Part shown: in pieces, positions 1-9,661 of the stretch | How positions within the stretch are numbered: position 1 is the stretch's first letter | Layout: the number at the start of each line of letters is the position of its first letter | Assembly (NCBI RefSeq): GCF_003290445.1 | Contig: NZ_CP021781.1 | Coordinates: forward strand, 1,550,001-1,614,000 | DNA length: 64,000 bases | Origin: Francisella adeliensis | GTDB lineage: Bacteria > Pseudomonadota > Gammaproteobacteria > Francisellales > Francisellaceae | Direction of reading: 5' to 3' | Notes under the pieces: model-generated | The model's database searches: none | What the model was told of the DNA's origin: nothing | What the model saw: only the letters and a program-made list of their open reading frames with translations | Translations under genes and position numbers: made by a program

Positions 1-817
1 AGAACTGCTTTTGAACACCGTTACCTAAACCATCTCCAAACCAACCACCTCGACCAAAGCCAATCAAAGCTTGTACAAGCTGATAACCAGAGCCATTAGC
101 ATTTTCCCAAGGATGTAAAAAACCCGTGATTCTATGCATTCTGTATGGTGAGATCACAACTAGAGTTGCAGCCATTAGTATCATAGCAACAATAAGTAAA
201 CCATACCATTGAACTTTATTACCACCAACAAAAAGCATGCCCAGAACACATATTGATATAACAACTGTAGAACCAAAATCTGGTTGCATCAGCAAAAGTA
301 TAGCTATACAACCAAGAAGTGAAATAGGTGTGAGAATTCCTTCTTTGAAGTTTTTCATGTGATCTAAAGTATTAGCAATATATCCAGAGAAAAATATTAT
401 TGCCAAAAGTTTTGCTAATTCAGCCACTTGAATATTAATTATAATCAACGGTATCCAACGCCTTGCACCATTCACACTTTTACCTACTCCTGGAACTAAT
501 ACCGCCACAAGCACCAATAGCATAATAAAAAAGAATGCATTGTAATTTTTTTCATAATTTTTAGTTGGCACCAACAATGCTAGTAAAAACAAAAATATAG
601 AAATTATTGCGAAGAAACCTTGCCTAATAGAATAAAAATAAGGATTATTATAGTCATCTAGGGCCACAACCATTGAAGCTGATGTAACCATAATCCAACC
701 AAATGCCAACATTCCTAACATTATAAAGACTAACGATATATCAATCTCTAGTTTTGCCCTTACTCTTTCTTTTTTTGCATTTTGTCGGCTAAGTAAAACC
801 TTTAACCTATATAGCAC
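1..817 (-). CDS. ftsW: Peptidoglycan glycosyltransferase FtsW (C-terminus cut by window edge)
   Basis: The frame is open to the window edge and shows about 272 residues of a SEDS-family membrane protein. FtsW polymerises lipid II at the division septum together with FtsI. A short basic N-terminus is followed by several membrane segments, then family motifs GARRWIP, AELAKL, QPDFGS and a C-terminal stretch HPWENANGSGYQ. The start is GTG at 817, which overlaps the end of murD by 11 bases; the nearby ATG is out of frame. The order mraY-murD-ftsW is that of the classical dcw cluster, and the overlap suggests coupled translation. Only the C-terminal part is missing, so the call is firm. Confidence 0.93.
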   Translation of the reverse strand, partial: MLYRLKVLLSRQNAKKERVRAKLEIDISLVFIMLGMLAFGWIMVTSASMVVALDDYNNPYFYSIRQGFFAIISIFLFLLALLVPTKNYEKNYNAFFFIMLLVLVAVLVPGVGKSVNGARRWIPLIIINIQVAELAKLLAIIFFSGYIANTLDHMKNFKEGILTPISLLGCIAILLLMQPDFGSTVVISICVLGMLFVGGNKVQWYGLLIVAMILMAATLVVISPYRMHRITGFLHPWENANGSGYQLVQALIGFGRGGWFGDGLGNGVQKQF

Positions 818-2096
818 TTTTTTTAAGCCCTTTCCAAAGTTTTTTCTTTGGTGGTAAAAGCTGTTTAACTAGCTTTTCAAAAGCTTCTCCACGCTCTTCA
901 TAATTTTTAAACTCATCAAAACTAGCACAAGCGGGCGATAACAATATAACATCATTATCATCAGCATTTTTTGATGCACTAGCAAAAGCTTCTTTCATAT
1001 TTTTATTAAGCTCGTGATCACAAAAATCTCCAATTTGATTCTCTATATAATCCCTATCTTGACCATATATATGTAAGTACTTAACATATTTTTTAAGAAT
1101 ATCTTCCATAAGAGTAAAATCACCACCCTTTGCAACACCTCCTAATAAAAGCACTATATTTCTAGTATCTGTAATGCTATAAAGTGCGGCGATAGTAGCT
1201 CCTACATTAGTACCTTTTGAGTCATTTATATATAATACTCGATCAACTGTTTCTACAACCCTACATCTATGCTCTAAACCTTTAAATGTTTTTATAGCAA
1301 AAACTGCCTGGAAAGTATCAATATTTAGCTTATCTAATATGTTTAAAACCACTACAATATTTTCAAGATTATGGTTACCAAATAGATGGACTTCCTCCAT
1401 ACTTAATATTTTAGTAGTGTTCTTATATATGTTTCCTCTACGAATAGCATAACACCCTTCATATTTAACACCCTTAGTCCCGACATCATAAGCAATAAAC
1501 TCTTCACAAAAATTCTCAAGGTTAAGCTTAGACTGTTTATATTCTTCAAAACTATCATATCTATCAAGATGATCTGGTGACACATTTATCACACAACCAA
1601 TATCAAACTTAGCTTTTCTTAATAAATCTATCTGAAAACTAGAAAGCTCTATTACATAGTAATCAAATTCATCATCAATAATTGATAACACAGGTGTTCC
1701 GATATTACCTATAAGGACGCTTTTATAGCCAAGATAATTAAGTACATAATTAAGCATAGTAACTGTTGTACTCTTACCATTTGAGCCTGTAACTACTATA
1801 GTTTTAGAAAGAGTATCTTTTATTTGATCATAAAAGATATCCATGTCGCTTATTATATTTCCATGACTTCTCAAAGGAGCATAAATATCTTTGTTCAGAG
1901 GAATACCTGGACTTACAGCAATTAAATCATAATCATCCAACTTAAAATCTTCAAAATCATCTGTAGATTTTGAAATGTCTACTTGCGTATCACTAAAAGC
2001 TTTTAAAAACTCGTGAATAGATTTACCAGTTGAACCATAGCCAACTATTAACACTTTAGATATTTGCACACCATCTAAATAAAACTTTTCTGACAT
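807..2096 (-). CDS. murD: UDP-N-acetylmuramoylalanine--D-glutamate ligase MurD
   Basis: This cytoplasmic ATP-dependent ligase adds D-glutamate to UDP-MurNAc-L-alanine in peptidoglycan precursor synthesis. The 429-residue length is normal. A Rossmann-like N-terminal domain (VLIVGYGSTGKS near residue 15) is followed by the Mur-ligase ATP loop VTGSNGKSTT near 102-111, the central ELSSFQ motif, and a C-terminal domain with HRCRVV and NDSKGTN. Its ATG shares one base with the mraY stop, and its own end overlaps ftsW. mraY, murD and ftsW therefore form a tightly coupled unit. Confidence 0.97.
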   Translation of the reverse strand: MSEKFYLDGVQISKVLIVGYGSTGKSIHEFLKAFSDTQVDISKSTDDFEDFKLDDYDLIAVSPGIPLNKDIYAPLRSHGNIISDMDIFYDQIKDTLSKTIVVTGSNGKSTTVTMLNYVLNYLGYKSVLIGNIGTPVLSIIDDEFDYYVIELSSFQIDLLRKAKFDIGCVINVSPDHLDRYDSFEEYKQSKLNLENFCEEFIAYDVGTKGVKYEGCYAIRRGNIYKNTTKILSMEEVHLFGNHNLENIVVVLNILDKLNIDTFQAVFAIKTFKGLEHRCRVVETVDRVLYINDSKGTNVGATIAALYSITDTRNIVLLLGGVAKGGDFTLMEDILKKYVKYLHIYGQDRDYIENQIGDFCDHELNKNMKEAFASASKNADDNDVILLSPACASFDEFKNYEERGEAFEKLVKQLLPPKKKLWKGLKKSAI

Positions 2097-3193
2097 TACC
2101 TTACCTTAATAGCAATCATACCAATTAAAAACAATACAACGGAAATTATCCAAAAACGTGTCACAACTTTAGTTTCAGGCCAACCCTTTAACTCAAAGTG
2201 ATGATGTATAGGAGCCATTTTAAATATTCTTTTTCCATTTCTCAACTTATACGAGCCTACTTGTAATATTACAGATAAAGCTTCTACCACAAACAACAAT
2301 CCCATTATAAAAAATACCAGTTCTTGGCGAATCATAACAGAAATAACTCCAAGCACTGCACCTAAAGTTAATGATCCTACATCACCCATAAAAACTTCAG
2401 CTGGATGAGAATTAAACCATAAAAATGCTAACCCAGAACCACAAATAGCTGCACAAAAAACAGCAACCTCAGCCAAACCAGGATTTCCAAGATAATCAAA
2501 AAGCAAATGTGTCGCTATGGTATTGTTTGTCTCTATATAAGCATATATACCCAAACCCGCAGCAACCAAAACAACAGGGACTATAGCTAAACCATCTAAG
2601 CCATCTGTAAGGTTTACGGCATTACTACTACCATTAATTATGAAAAATGTTAGCACCATAAATGATACTACGCCCATATATATGTATAAATCTTTTGAAA
2701 ATGGAATTGCAAGCTTCATTTGACCATCTTTAGCTAGCAATGCAAATAAAATTACTGCCAAGATAATTGAGAAAATACTCTGCAAAGCAAATTTATGTCT
2801 AGAGCGAAGACCTTTCGGATGTTTAAGCACAAGCTTCAGATAATCATCTAAAAAACCAATTGCACCAAAAAACACCACAACTAAGATCAAAATCCACAAA
2901 TATATACTAGTTAAATCACCCCAAAGCAACGAAGAAATCACAATAGAAAGCAACATCAAAACTCCACCCATCGTAGGCGTGTTCTTCTTAGAAAAATGAC
3001 TCTCTGGACCATCATCTCTTACAACTTGTCCAATCTGCATTCTTTGCAACCAACGAATCATTGGAGCACCTAAAAACAATGTAATTAGTAATGATGTAAT
3101 TGCTATCATCATTATTCTTAAAGAAATAAATTGATAAAAAAATTCAAAACCAGAAAAATAGTGGCTCAACCAACCAAACAAGTAAATTAGCAT
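2096..3193 (-). CDS. mraY: Phospho-N-acetylmuramoyl-pentapeptide transferase MraY
   Basis: This integral membrane enzyme moves phospho-MurNAc-pentapeptide from UDP onto undecaprenyl phosphate, giving lipid I. It has 365 residues and about ten hydrophobic segments. Diagnostic motifs are FLDDYLK (114-120), [11 protein letters not shown] (191-201), FMGDVGS and the histidine motif APIHHHFE near the C-terminus. It is the first visible gene of the mraY-murD-ftsW unit. The 82 bases before pckA on the 3193 side must hold its promoter or a readthrough path; I see no clear promoter there. Confidence 0.97.
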   Translation of the reverse strand: MLIYLFGWLSHYFSGFEFFYQFISLRIMMIAITSLLITLFLGAPMIRWLQRMQIGQVVRDDGPESHFSKKNTPTMGGVLMLLSIVISSLLWGDLTSIYLWILILVVVFFGAIGFLDDYLKLVLKHPKGLRSRHKFALQSIFSIILAVILFALLAKDGQMKLAIPFSKDLYIYMGVVSFMVLTFFIINGSSNAVNLTDGLDGLAIVPVVLVAAGLGIYAYIETNNTIATHLLFDYLGNPGLAEVAVFCAAICGSGLAFLWFNSHPAEVFMGDVGSLTLGAVLGVISVMIRQELVFFIMGLLFVVEALSVILQVGSYKLRNGKRIFKMAPIHHHFELKGWPETKVVTRFWIISVVLFLIGMIAIKVR

Positions 3194-3275
3194 AATCTAA
3201 AACTCAAAATAAATTAGTCACATTATAATATATTCAACACTGTTTTTATAGTAAAGAATCTATCAGCAGCATTCA

Positions 3276-4865
3276 TCATAAAATAGGTCCAAAATCCTTA
3301 TATTTAATAGCGAACTCATTATCTTCAAACTGCTTATAATTCTTAATAAAAGCTTTTGCCAAAGACTTATACTGCTTCTTATACTCAGCAGAATCTTCCC
3401 AAATATTTTTATAATAATAATTATACTGGTCATCCACGACAGAAACTAAAGATTTAAAATTAAAATACTTTTGTCTCTCAAACTTAAAACTAACCCCTTC
3501 AGGTTTATTAAGCAGATAGTTTACAACTATTTTTGTTTCATCGACAGGAACCCTTCGCCCCGTCTTATAATCACCCTCAATCCAACCAACATTTATCATA
3601 TAAATCTTTGCATTACTGTGCTTCAACCTGTTACGCAAAATGTTTGCATACCTTGTTGGATTTAATAGAAGAAAAGGCTGCCCGTAACAACTTGAAAACT
3701 CAGTTTTAGGTTCCCTAACGCCATCTTCAACACCTGTAGATGTTGATGTATATCCTGACAATAAATAATAAATAGCTTGACCCTTACTTAGCTTTGAAAC
3801 TCTAGGTAAAACTCCTTGTGCGTCTTTAACCAGGAAAATTATCGTATCTGGCTCATTAGTTGCTGTTACCGTATTACTGAAATTTTCCCTAGGAAAAGTC
3901 AGATAAGTATTACTATGGCTTTTATCTTTAGAGCCAAAGATCACACTACCATCTTCATCAAAATTAGGATTTTCAACTAAAATATCCTCATTTAAAATAT
4001 CTCTAATTCGTGAATCATCACTTTTAAAACTACCAGCTTTTAGAGTTAAACCCGACTCAAGACTAAATAGACCTCGAGATTCAGTCCAGGATACGGCTTC
4101 ATTAGTAACCAGACTCTTCTCATTATCAAGAGCTAGAGTCGCCTTTCCACTGCCCGATAATCCAAAAAACATAGTACTTTTTGCTTGCTCATCAACACTT
4201 ACAGCACAATAAAAAACCCCTATATCATTTAAGGACAAATAGTAGCTCATTATCGATAATAGTACTTTATTTATCTCTCGCAAATATAACGTTCCAACAA
4301 ATAAACTTTCTCTTTGCTTTAAGTTTGTTGCAATAATTTTTGATGAATTAATACCCAGTTCTTTATAATTTTCTAAGACCGTCTCTGGAGAATGCATCAT
4401 TACCCATTGAGGTTCAAAGCCCTCAAGCTCTTTTAGTGTTGGAGATATAGTAGTTAATTTAAAAAAATACGCAGCTGATGCTTGTGTTGTAATAAGTCTA
4501 ACTGCTAGTCGATGTTTATCATCATGATTGTAAAAACCATCAACAACAAAAAGGTTTTTTTGTGAAACATCCTTACATAATTGTTGTTTAATTAACTTCC
4601 AATTACTTCTCGCTAGGCGTTTATTATCCGAACCATTCTCATGCCACCAAACATTCTTTTTTGCATACTTAGTTTCAACAACAAACTTATCTTCAGGAAG
4701 TCTACCCTTAACACTACCACTATCAACTAATAAGGCTTTATTTTTCCTTGCAAGAAATCCAGCTTGCTCTTGAGCATGTAGTGCAAGCTCATTTAAAGTC
4801 AGATTTGTATATACATTTTGATTTGTATAAAGAAATTTATTATCATCAATAGTGGCTGGATCCAT
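3276..4865 (-). CDS. pckA: PEP carboxykinase (ATP)-family protein with altered active site
   Basis: The 529-residue protein aligns along its whole length with ATP-type phosphoenolpyruvate carboxykinase, which makes PEP from oxaloacetate and ATP. Shared parts include GRLPEDK (54-60, keeping the substrate arginine), FVVDGFYN, a phosphate loop GLSGSGKA (235-242) and EFSSCYGQPF near 389-398. Several hallmarks are lost against E. coli PckA as remembered. The kinase-2 block LIGDDEHGW reads LVTNEAVSW (252-260). The metal-ligand His232 position is Tyr219, and Lys212 is Asn199. Arg333 is Tyr321, and the phosphate-loop Thr is Ala242. The frame is intact and long, so this looks like a conserved protein, not a decaying one. 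It may be a pseudoenzyme or have a changed activity; the symbol denotes family only. Confidence 0.8.
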   Translation of the reverse strand: MDPATIDDNKFLYTNQNVYTNLTLNELALHAQEQAGFLARKNKALLVDSGSVKGRLPEDKFVVETKYAKKNVWWHENGSDNKRLARSNWKLIKQQLCKDVSQKNLFVVDGFYNHDDKHRLAVRLITTQASAAYFFKLTTISPTLKELEGFEPQWVMMHSPETVLENYKELGINSSKIIATNLKQRESLFVGTLYLREINKVLLSIMSYYLSLNDIGVFYCAVSVDEQAKSTMFFGLSGSGKATLALDNEKSLVTNEAVSWTESRGLFSLESGLTLKAGSFKSDDSRIRDILNEDILVENPNFDEDGSVIFGSKDKSHSNTYLTFPRENFSNTVTATNEPDTIIFLVKDAQGVLPRVSKLSKGQAIYYLLSGYTSTSTGVEDGVREPKTEFSSCYGQPFLLLNPTRYANILRNRLKHSNAKIYMINVGWIEGDYKTGRRVPVDETKIVVNYLLNKPEGVSFKFERQKYFNFKSLVSVVDDQYNYYYKNIWEDSAEYKKQYKSLAKAFIKNYKQFEDNEFAIKYKDFGPIL

Positions 4866-5011
4866 TAGAGTATATCTTCCCGATAACTATAGAGTTGGTT
4901 ACTTGATCAAAGTATATATGTTATAAACATTTTTTTCAAAAAGTTATGCTATTAGTTTATATATAAAGTAAAATATCAGTAACTTATTAAACAACCCTTT
5001 TCTTTTAACAA

Positions 5012-6676
5012 ATGGATAATAAAACCATCACAAATAAAACTAACTTCATTAAAAATATAATAAAAAAAGATCTTGGGACAAAAAAGATCTCTAGTGTACT
5101 AACAAGATTTCCCCCAGAGCCAAATGGCTATTTACATATTGGTCATGCTAAATCAATCTGTTTGAATTTTGGTATCGCCAATGAATTTACTGGAAAATGT
5201 AACTTACGATTTGATGATACTAACCCAGAAAAAGAAGATATAGAATATATCAAAGCCATCGAAGAGGATGTTAATTGGCTTGGGTTTCAGTGGGAAAACA
5301 CCCCTCACTTTGCATCAGAATACTTCGAAAAAATGTATGAAATAGCTATTACCCTCATTAAAAAAGATAAAGCTTTTGTCTGTGACTTATCTGCTGATGA
5401 AGTTCGCGAATATCGAGGAACACTTAAAGAAGGCGGCAAAAACAGCCCATATAGAGATAGATCTGTAGAAGAGAATTTGAAACTCTTTGAAGCAATGAAA
5501 AATGGTGAATTTGAAGCTGGCAGTAAAACACTAAGAGCAAAAATAGATATGAGCTCAGGTAACATAAACATGCGTGACCCTGCACTTTATAGGATAAAAT
5601 TTGCACATCATCCTAAAACTGGTGATAAATGGTGCATATATCCAATGTATAGTTTTGCTCACCCTCTTGAAGATGCTATTGAAGAGATAACTCATTCACT
5701 TTGTACTCTTGAGTTTCAAGATCAAAGACCTTTCTACGAATGGATTGTAACTGAAGCAGAATTTGAATTAAAGCCACAACAAATAGAGTTCTCAAGGTTA
5801 AACTTAAACTACACAATCACGAGTAAAAGAAAGTTAAAGCATTTGGTTGATAACAAGCTTGTTAATGGCTGGGATGATCCGCGCATGCCAACCATAAAAG
5901 GCTTTCGTCGTAGAGGTTATACTCCAGAATCTATAGTTAATTTCTGTGAAACTGTTGGTATATCTAAACAAGATTCAATTATAGATATGTCAATTTTAGA
6001 AGAATCCATAAGAAATGATCTAAACAAAAATGCCCTTAGAAAAAATGCTGTGCTTGAGCCACTAAAAGTAACTATCAAAGATATGCCAACACAAACATTA
6101 AATGTGCCAAACCATCCTCAAAACCCTGATTTTGGTAGAAGAGATATTACTATATCAGATACAATTTATATTGATAATGAAGACTTTGTATTTGAGTTAG
6201 AAAAAGGTATGAAAAAACTAAGTCCTAATGGTAGGATTCGCTTAATGAATGCTTTTGTTCTTGATTGTGAAGAGGTAATTACTAATCAAGCTGGAAAGGT
6301 CACTGAGCTCATTTGTAGCTATTTACCAGAAACACTTGGTGGTAAAAAACCAGATGACGGTATAAAGCCTAAAGGTATTCTTCACTGGGTTGATGCTAAC
6401 AACTGTATTGATGCAGAAGTAAGAATATATGACAGACTATTTAATACTGAAAACCCAAGTTCGGATGAAAACCTTGAAACTAGTATCAATCCTAATTCTT
6501 TCTTATTAACCAAAAATGCTAAAGTAGAAAAATCTCTAAAAGATGCTAATGCCGAAGAACGCTTCCAATTTAATAGGATTGGATATTTTGTCACAGACAG
6601 AGAAGATCATTCAAAGGATAAACCAGTATTTAACAGAACTGTAACCCTTAGAAATACTTGGGATGAAAATAAATAG
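5012..6676 (+). CDS. glnS: Glutaminyl-tRNA synthetase
   Basis: This class I synthetase charges tRNA-Gln with glutamine. It has 554 residues, as in E. coli. The nucleotide-binding signature PPEPNGYLHIGHAKS lies at 34-48 and the KMSKS-type loop appears as ITSKRKL near 268-274. The anticodon-binding beta-barrel fills the C-terminal third. It is transcribed alone, divergently from the PEPCK-like gene across a 146-base AT-rich gap. No strong Shine-Dalgarno sequence is visible before the ATG. Confidence 0.96.
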   Translation: MDNKTITNKTNFIKNIIKKDLGTKKISSVLTRFPPEPNGYLHIGHAKSICLNFGIANEFTGKCNLRFDDTNPEKEDIEYIKAIEEDVNWLGFQWENTPHFASEYFEKMYEIAITLIKKDKAFVCDLSADEVREYRGTLKEGGKNSPYRDRSVEENLKLFEAMKNGEFEAGSKTLRAKIDMSSGNINMRDPALYRIKFAHHPKTGDKWCIYPMYSFAHPLEDAIEEITHSLCTLEFQDQRPFYEWIVTEAEFELKPQQIEFSRLNLNYTITSKRKLKHLVDNKLVNGWDDPRMPTIKGFRRRGYTPESIVNFCETVGISKQDSIIDMSILEESIRNDLNKNALRKNAVLEPLKVTIKDMPTQTLNVPNHPQNPDFGRRDITISDTIYIDNEDFVFELEKGMKKLSPNGRIRLMNAFVLDCEEVITNQAGKVTELICSYLPETLGGKKPDDGIKPKGILHWVDANNCIDAEVRIYDRLFNTENPSSDENLETSINPNSFLLTKNAKVEKSLKDANAEERFQFNRIGYFVTDREDHSKDKPVFNRTVTLRNTWDENK

Positions 6677-6951
6677 CTCTCTCACCATCAAGTTTCTTAT
6701 AAAAAATTCTTTAATCTGTCATTCACTACAAAACCACAATATATAAAGCTTTTGTTTTTTAAGCCTCTTAAAAAGCACATAGACATTCACAATTAATTTA
6801 ATAAAATCTCTGATCATATTTTTTTAGACTCAAAATCAAAATAAACGCTACAAAACATATAAAACAATATAAAAGTTGCTTTATTCAGCTGAAATAAATT
6901 AAATATGATTTTTAGTGCCTAGAAAAGGCAAGGAATATAGCTTAAAAGGAA

Positions 6952-8130
6952 TTAAGATTTCTTCAAAGGAGCTGAAACACTAGCTTGTACACGTTGGTTA
7001 GCAGTATCAGTTTTATCAACACCTTCTAGAGTATCGTAGTAACCAAAACCTTTAGTATCAATCTTATCAGAAGCTAGACCTAGGTTTTCCATGTAATCTG
7101 CAACAGCTTCTGCTCTTTTCTCAGAAAGTTTCTGGTTATAGATTTCAAACTCGCCACCAGTTTGACCTTGTGAAGCATAACCTTTAACAGTTACAGAAGC
7201 AATATCACTACCTTTCACAAATTTAACAAAAGAAGCTATCGCATCTTTGCCTTTAGTATTTAGATCAGTGCTATCATACGCAAATTTAGTATCTAAATAA
7301 ACAGTAACATCATCACCATCAACAGTATAGCAAGCTACTCCATCTTTAGTTAAGTTGAAGTTACCTTCGCATTGTTGAATACCTTCTGGAAGAGTATATT
7401 TACTCTCATCAACTGTAGGGATTGTTTCTGCAGCAGTCTTAGCACCGTTATCTTGTATCGCTGATGTATTTTGAGCATTCTCATCACCACCAAAGAACCA
7501 AGTTAAACCAGCACCAATATTATTTGTAGCACCCATAGCATTAGAGCCTGTGCCCACTGGAGCCATTGTTTGAATATATCTATAGTCAACACTTGCCTGA
7601 ACATGTCTTGATAGTTCAAATTTAAGACCACCACCAACATCCCAAGCACCAGTTGCTTGACCTGATAAATTACCCCAACCAGCACCAGCAGCAGCATATG
7701 GAGTAAACATAGTACTATTACTCAGATTAAGGACACCTTCACCTATACCAGCAAAATGCTTACCTACCATTTGATTATATTGAACAGCAAAATATTTATT
7801 GATGTTATAACCTAAAAGGAAATTAGCTGCACCACCTGAAGGGGAGTTACCACTATCCGCAAGACCACTAGCACCTACACCTAGATACCATTGACCTGTT
7901 CTATCCTGAGGACCCCAAGTATCATTCTCATTCGTTATAGAGCTATAAGTGCTAGCAAATGGAGTAATAATAGAATTATCACTAACACTAGAAGCCTCTG
8001 GCTTATCCATTGTAGATGATACATCAGTTGTCATACTAGTATCAGTATCAGCTACTGCATCAGCAGCGAAAGAAGCTGTAAAAGTACCCAAAAGCACTGA
8101 AGTAGCTAGAACTATTTTCTTAAGTTTCAT
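6952..8130 (-). CDS. fopA: OmpA-family outer membrane protein FopA
   Basis: The 392-residue protein has a signal peptide (MKLKKIVLA.., cleaved after ASFA near residue 22). An acidic, threonine/serine-rich spacer follows, then an eight-stranded OmpA-type barrel (about 70-215) and a C-terminal OmpA peptidoglycan-binding domain (about 265-390) with VKGYASQGQTGGEFEIYNQ and LSEKRAEAVADYM. Sequence and length match the Francisella 43-kDa surface protein FopA, but the mature N-terminus and loops differ from the F. tularensis version as I remember it. It has its own sigma-70-like promoter and a good AAGGA ribosome site. It should anchor the outer membrane to the wall. Confidence 0.93.
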   Translation of the reverse strand: MKLKKIVLATSVLLGTFTASFAADAVADTDTSMTTDVSSTMDKPEASSVSDNSIITPFASTYSSITNENDTWGPQDRTGQWYLGVGASGLADSGNSPSGGAANFLLGYNINKYFAVQYNQMVGKHFAGIGEGVLNLSNSTMFTPYAAAGAGWGNLSGQATGAWDVGGGLKFELSRHVQASVDYRYIQTMAPVGTGSNAMGATNNIGAGLTWFFGGDENAQNTSAIQDNGAKTAAETIPTVDESKYTLPEGIQQCEGNFNLTKDGVACYTVDGDDVTVYLDTKFAYDSTDLNTKGKDAIASFVKFVKGSDIASVTVKGYASQGQTGGEFEIYNQKLSEKRAEAVADYMENLGLASDKIDTKGFGYYDTLEGVDKTDTANQRVQASVSAPLKKS

Positions 8131-8646
8131 TATAGTAAATCCTTATTTTTAAAAGTATTAACACTTAAACTAAACTGTATTAAGTAGGTGAATCGCCGTG
8201 ATTATATATCACATATAAAAGCTTTTCAATCCTTTTCAAAACGAAAAAACATTTTATTCGACACAAATCACCAAAAATAACTAAATTTTTTTTCAGTTAT
8301 TTTTAAATAAATTCTATAAGCTTACTAATATAGGCGCCTTGTCATAACTCTTATTAGCTGAAATTACGCACTATACTTAATCGAGTAGACAAACTCTAAT
8401 TACTCAATGCATTTGCCCCATTTAAACTGTATGAAAACAGTTAATTCAATCATACTTTTATAAAGAGCCTAGAAATAAATACTTATTAATTACAATAAGA
8501 CTTACTTATAAACCACTTGAGCATTATAGTCCCCGTCTACAAAACGGAATTCACCATCTAGAGCTTTTATAATTCATTTTATAAGAAATTGGTTTCAGAA
8601 ATATAGATAGAGATATTAAATTTGATTATAGATCTTACAAACAAGG
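8131..8646. other. 516-base gap between glpX and fopA
   Basis: The gap holds the fopA promoter in its fopA-proximal 100 bases. The remainder is AT-rich with no intact gene. On the minus strand 8502-8573 there is a 23-codon open tail that looks coding (it ends LDGEFRFVDGDYNAQVVYK and then stops) but has no start of its own. It may be the last trace of a lost gene. No tRNA or strong hairpin was seen. Confidence 0.4.
8201..8229 (-). promoter_or_regulatory. fopA promoter
   Basis: On the minus strand TTGAAA (8229-8224) is followed after 17 bases by a perfect TATAAT (8206-8201). This is 71 bases before the fopA ATG and predicts a leader of about 64 bases. It is one of the best sigma-70 matches in the window and fits an abundant porin. 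It was found by eye only. Confidence 0.6.
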
Positions 8647-9633
8647 TTAAGACATGAAGTTCTCAACACCATCTTTAAAATCAAAGCTGTGCTCTGCTGT
8701 AATATGTCTTACAGTTTTTGTTGTAGAACGCATTACTACACTATGAGTAACTGCAAAAGAACCACGAAGTGGGCTTTTAATACGCTTTACACCTTGAAGC
8801 ATATTACCGTCAGTTACACCTGTTGCAGCGAATATAATATCACCTGAAGCAAGATCATCTATATCGTATTTTTTATCAAGATCTGTAATACCCCACTTAT
8901 GTGCTCTTTTAATTTCAGCATCATCATGGAAAACAAGTCTTGCTTGCATTTGTCCACCTAGACACTTTAAAGCAGCAGCAGATAACACACCTTCAGGAGC
9001 ACCACCTGTACCTATAAACACATCTATACCAGAACCTTCCGTAGCTGTAGCTATAACTCCAGAAACATCGCCATCATCTATAAGTATTACTCTAGCTCCA
9101 CATTCACGAGCTTCTTTAATAATACTTGCATGCCTTGGTCTGTCCATAGTACATACAACTAACGCTGACATATGAACTCCTTTATACTCAGCAATTCTTT
9201 TTAGATTATCTGTCACAGAATCATCAAGATCAACTATGCCTTTAGGAGCAGTAATGCCACCTACAGCAATTTTCTCCATATAAACATCTGGAGCATTTAA
9301 GAAACCACCTTCATCAGCCATTGCCAATACAGTTAGCGCATTAGCACCACCTTTAGATGTGATTGTAGTTCCTTCAAGTGGATCCAAAGCTATATCAACC
9401 TTACAGCCACCAGCACCAACTTTCTCACCAATATACAGCATAGGAGCTTCATCCAGCTCACCTTCACCAATAACTACAGTACCATCAATATCAACGTCAT
9501 TAAAAGCCTTTCTCATTGCATCAACAGCCGCCTGATCAGCAGCTATCTTATCACCTCGACCCATTTGTCCCCAAGAAGCTAATGCTGCCAACTCTGTTAT
9601 TCTTACTGCTTCAAGTGCTACTTTTCTGTTCAT
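8647..9633 (-). CDS. glpX: Fructose-1,6-bisphosphatase class II GlpX
   Basis: GlpX hydrolyses fructose-1,6-bisphosphate to fructose-6-phosphate, the committed gluconeogenic step. The 328 residues include the metal/substrate motifs GEGELDEAPML (56-66) and DPLEGTT (84-90), plus FIGTGGAPEGVL and FAATGVTDG further on. It is preceded by an AAGGGATATATC-type ribosome site. It lies 28 bases after an alpha/beta hydrolase gene and is probably co-transcribed with it. The window holds no 6-phosphofructokinase, so GlpX with the fba-tkt operon elsewhere in the window fits a mainly gluconeogenic hexose metabolism. Confidence 0.96.
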   Translation of the reverse strand: MNRKVALEAVRITELAALASWGQMGRGDKIAADQAAVDAMRKAFNDVDIDGTVVIGEGELDEAPMLYIGEKVGAGGCKVDIALDPLEGTTITSKGGANALTVLAMADEGGFLNAPDVYMEKIAVGGITAPKGIVDLDDSVTDNLKRIAEYKGVHMSALVVCTMDRPRHASIIKEARECGARVILIDDGDVSGVIATATEGSGIDVFIGTGGAPEGVLSAAALKCLGGQMQARLVFHDDAEIKRAHKWGITDLDKKYDIDDLASGDIIFAATGVTDGNMLQGVKRIKSPLRGSFAVTHSVVMRSTTKTVRHITAEHSFDFKDGVENFMS

Positions 9634-9661
9634 TGATATATCCCTTCTGTGTTTTTTACTA

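Noticed and set aside
6756-6774. Perfect 8-bp stem TTTTTAAG/CTTAAAAA after glnS
   Set aside because: There is no T-run after it on either strand in the right place, so I did not call it a terminator, although it lies in a convergent gap.
6911-6929. GCCT/AGGC hairpin after fopA
   Set aside because: The stem is only four pairs and is followed by ACTAAAAAT; too weak to call as a terminator.
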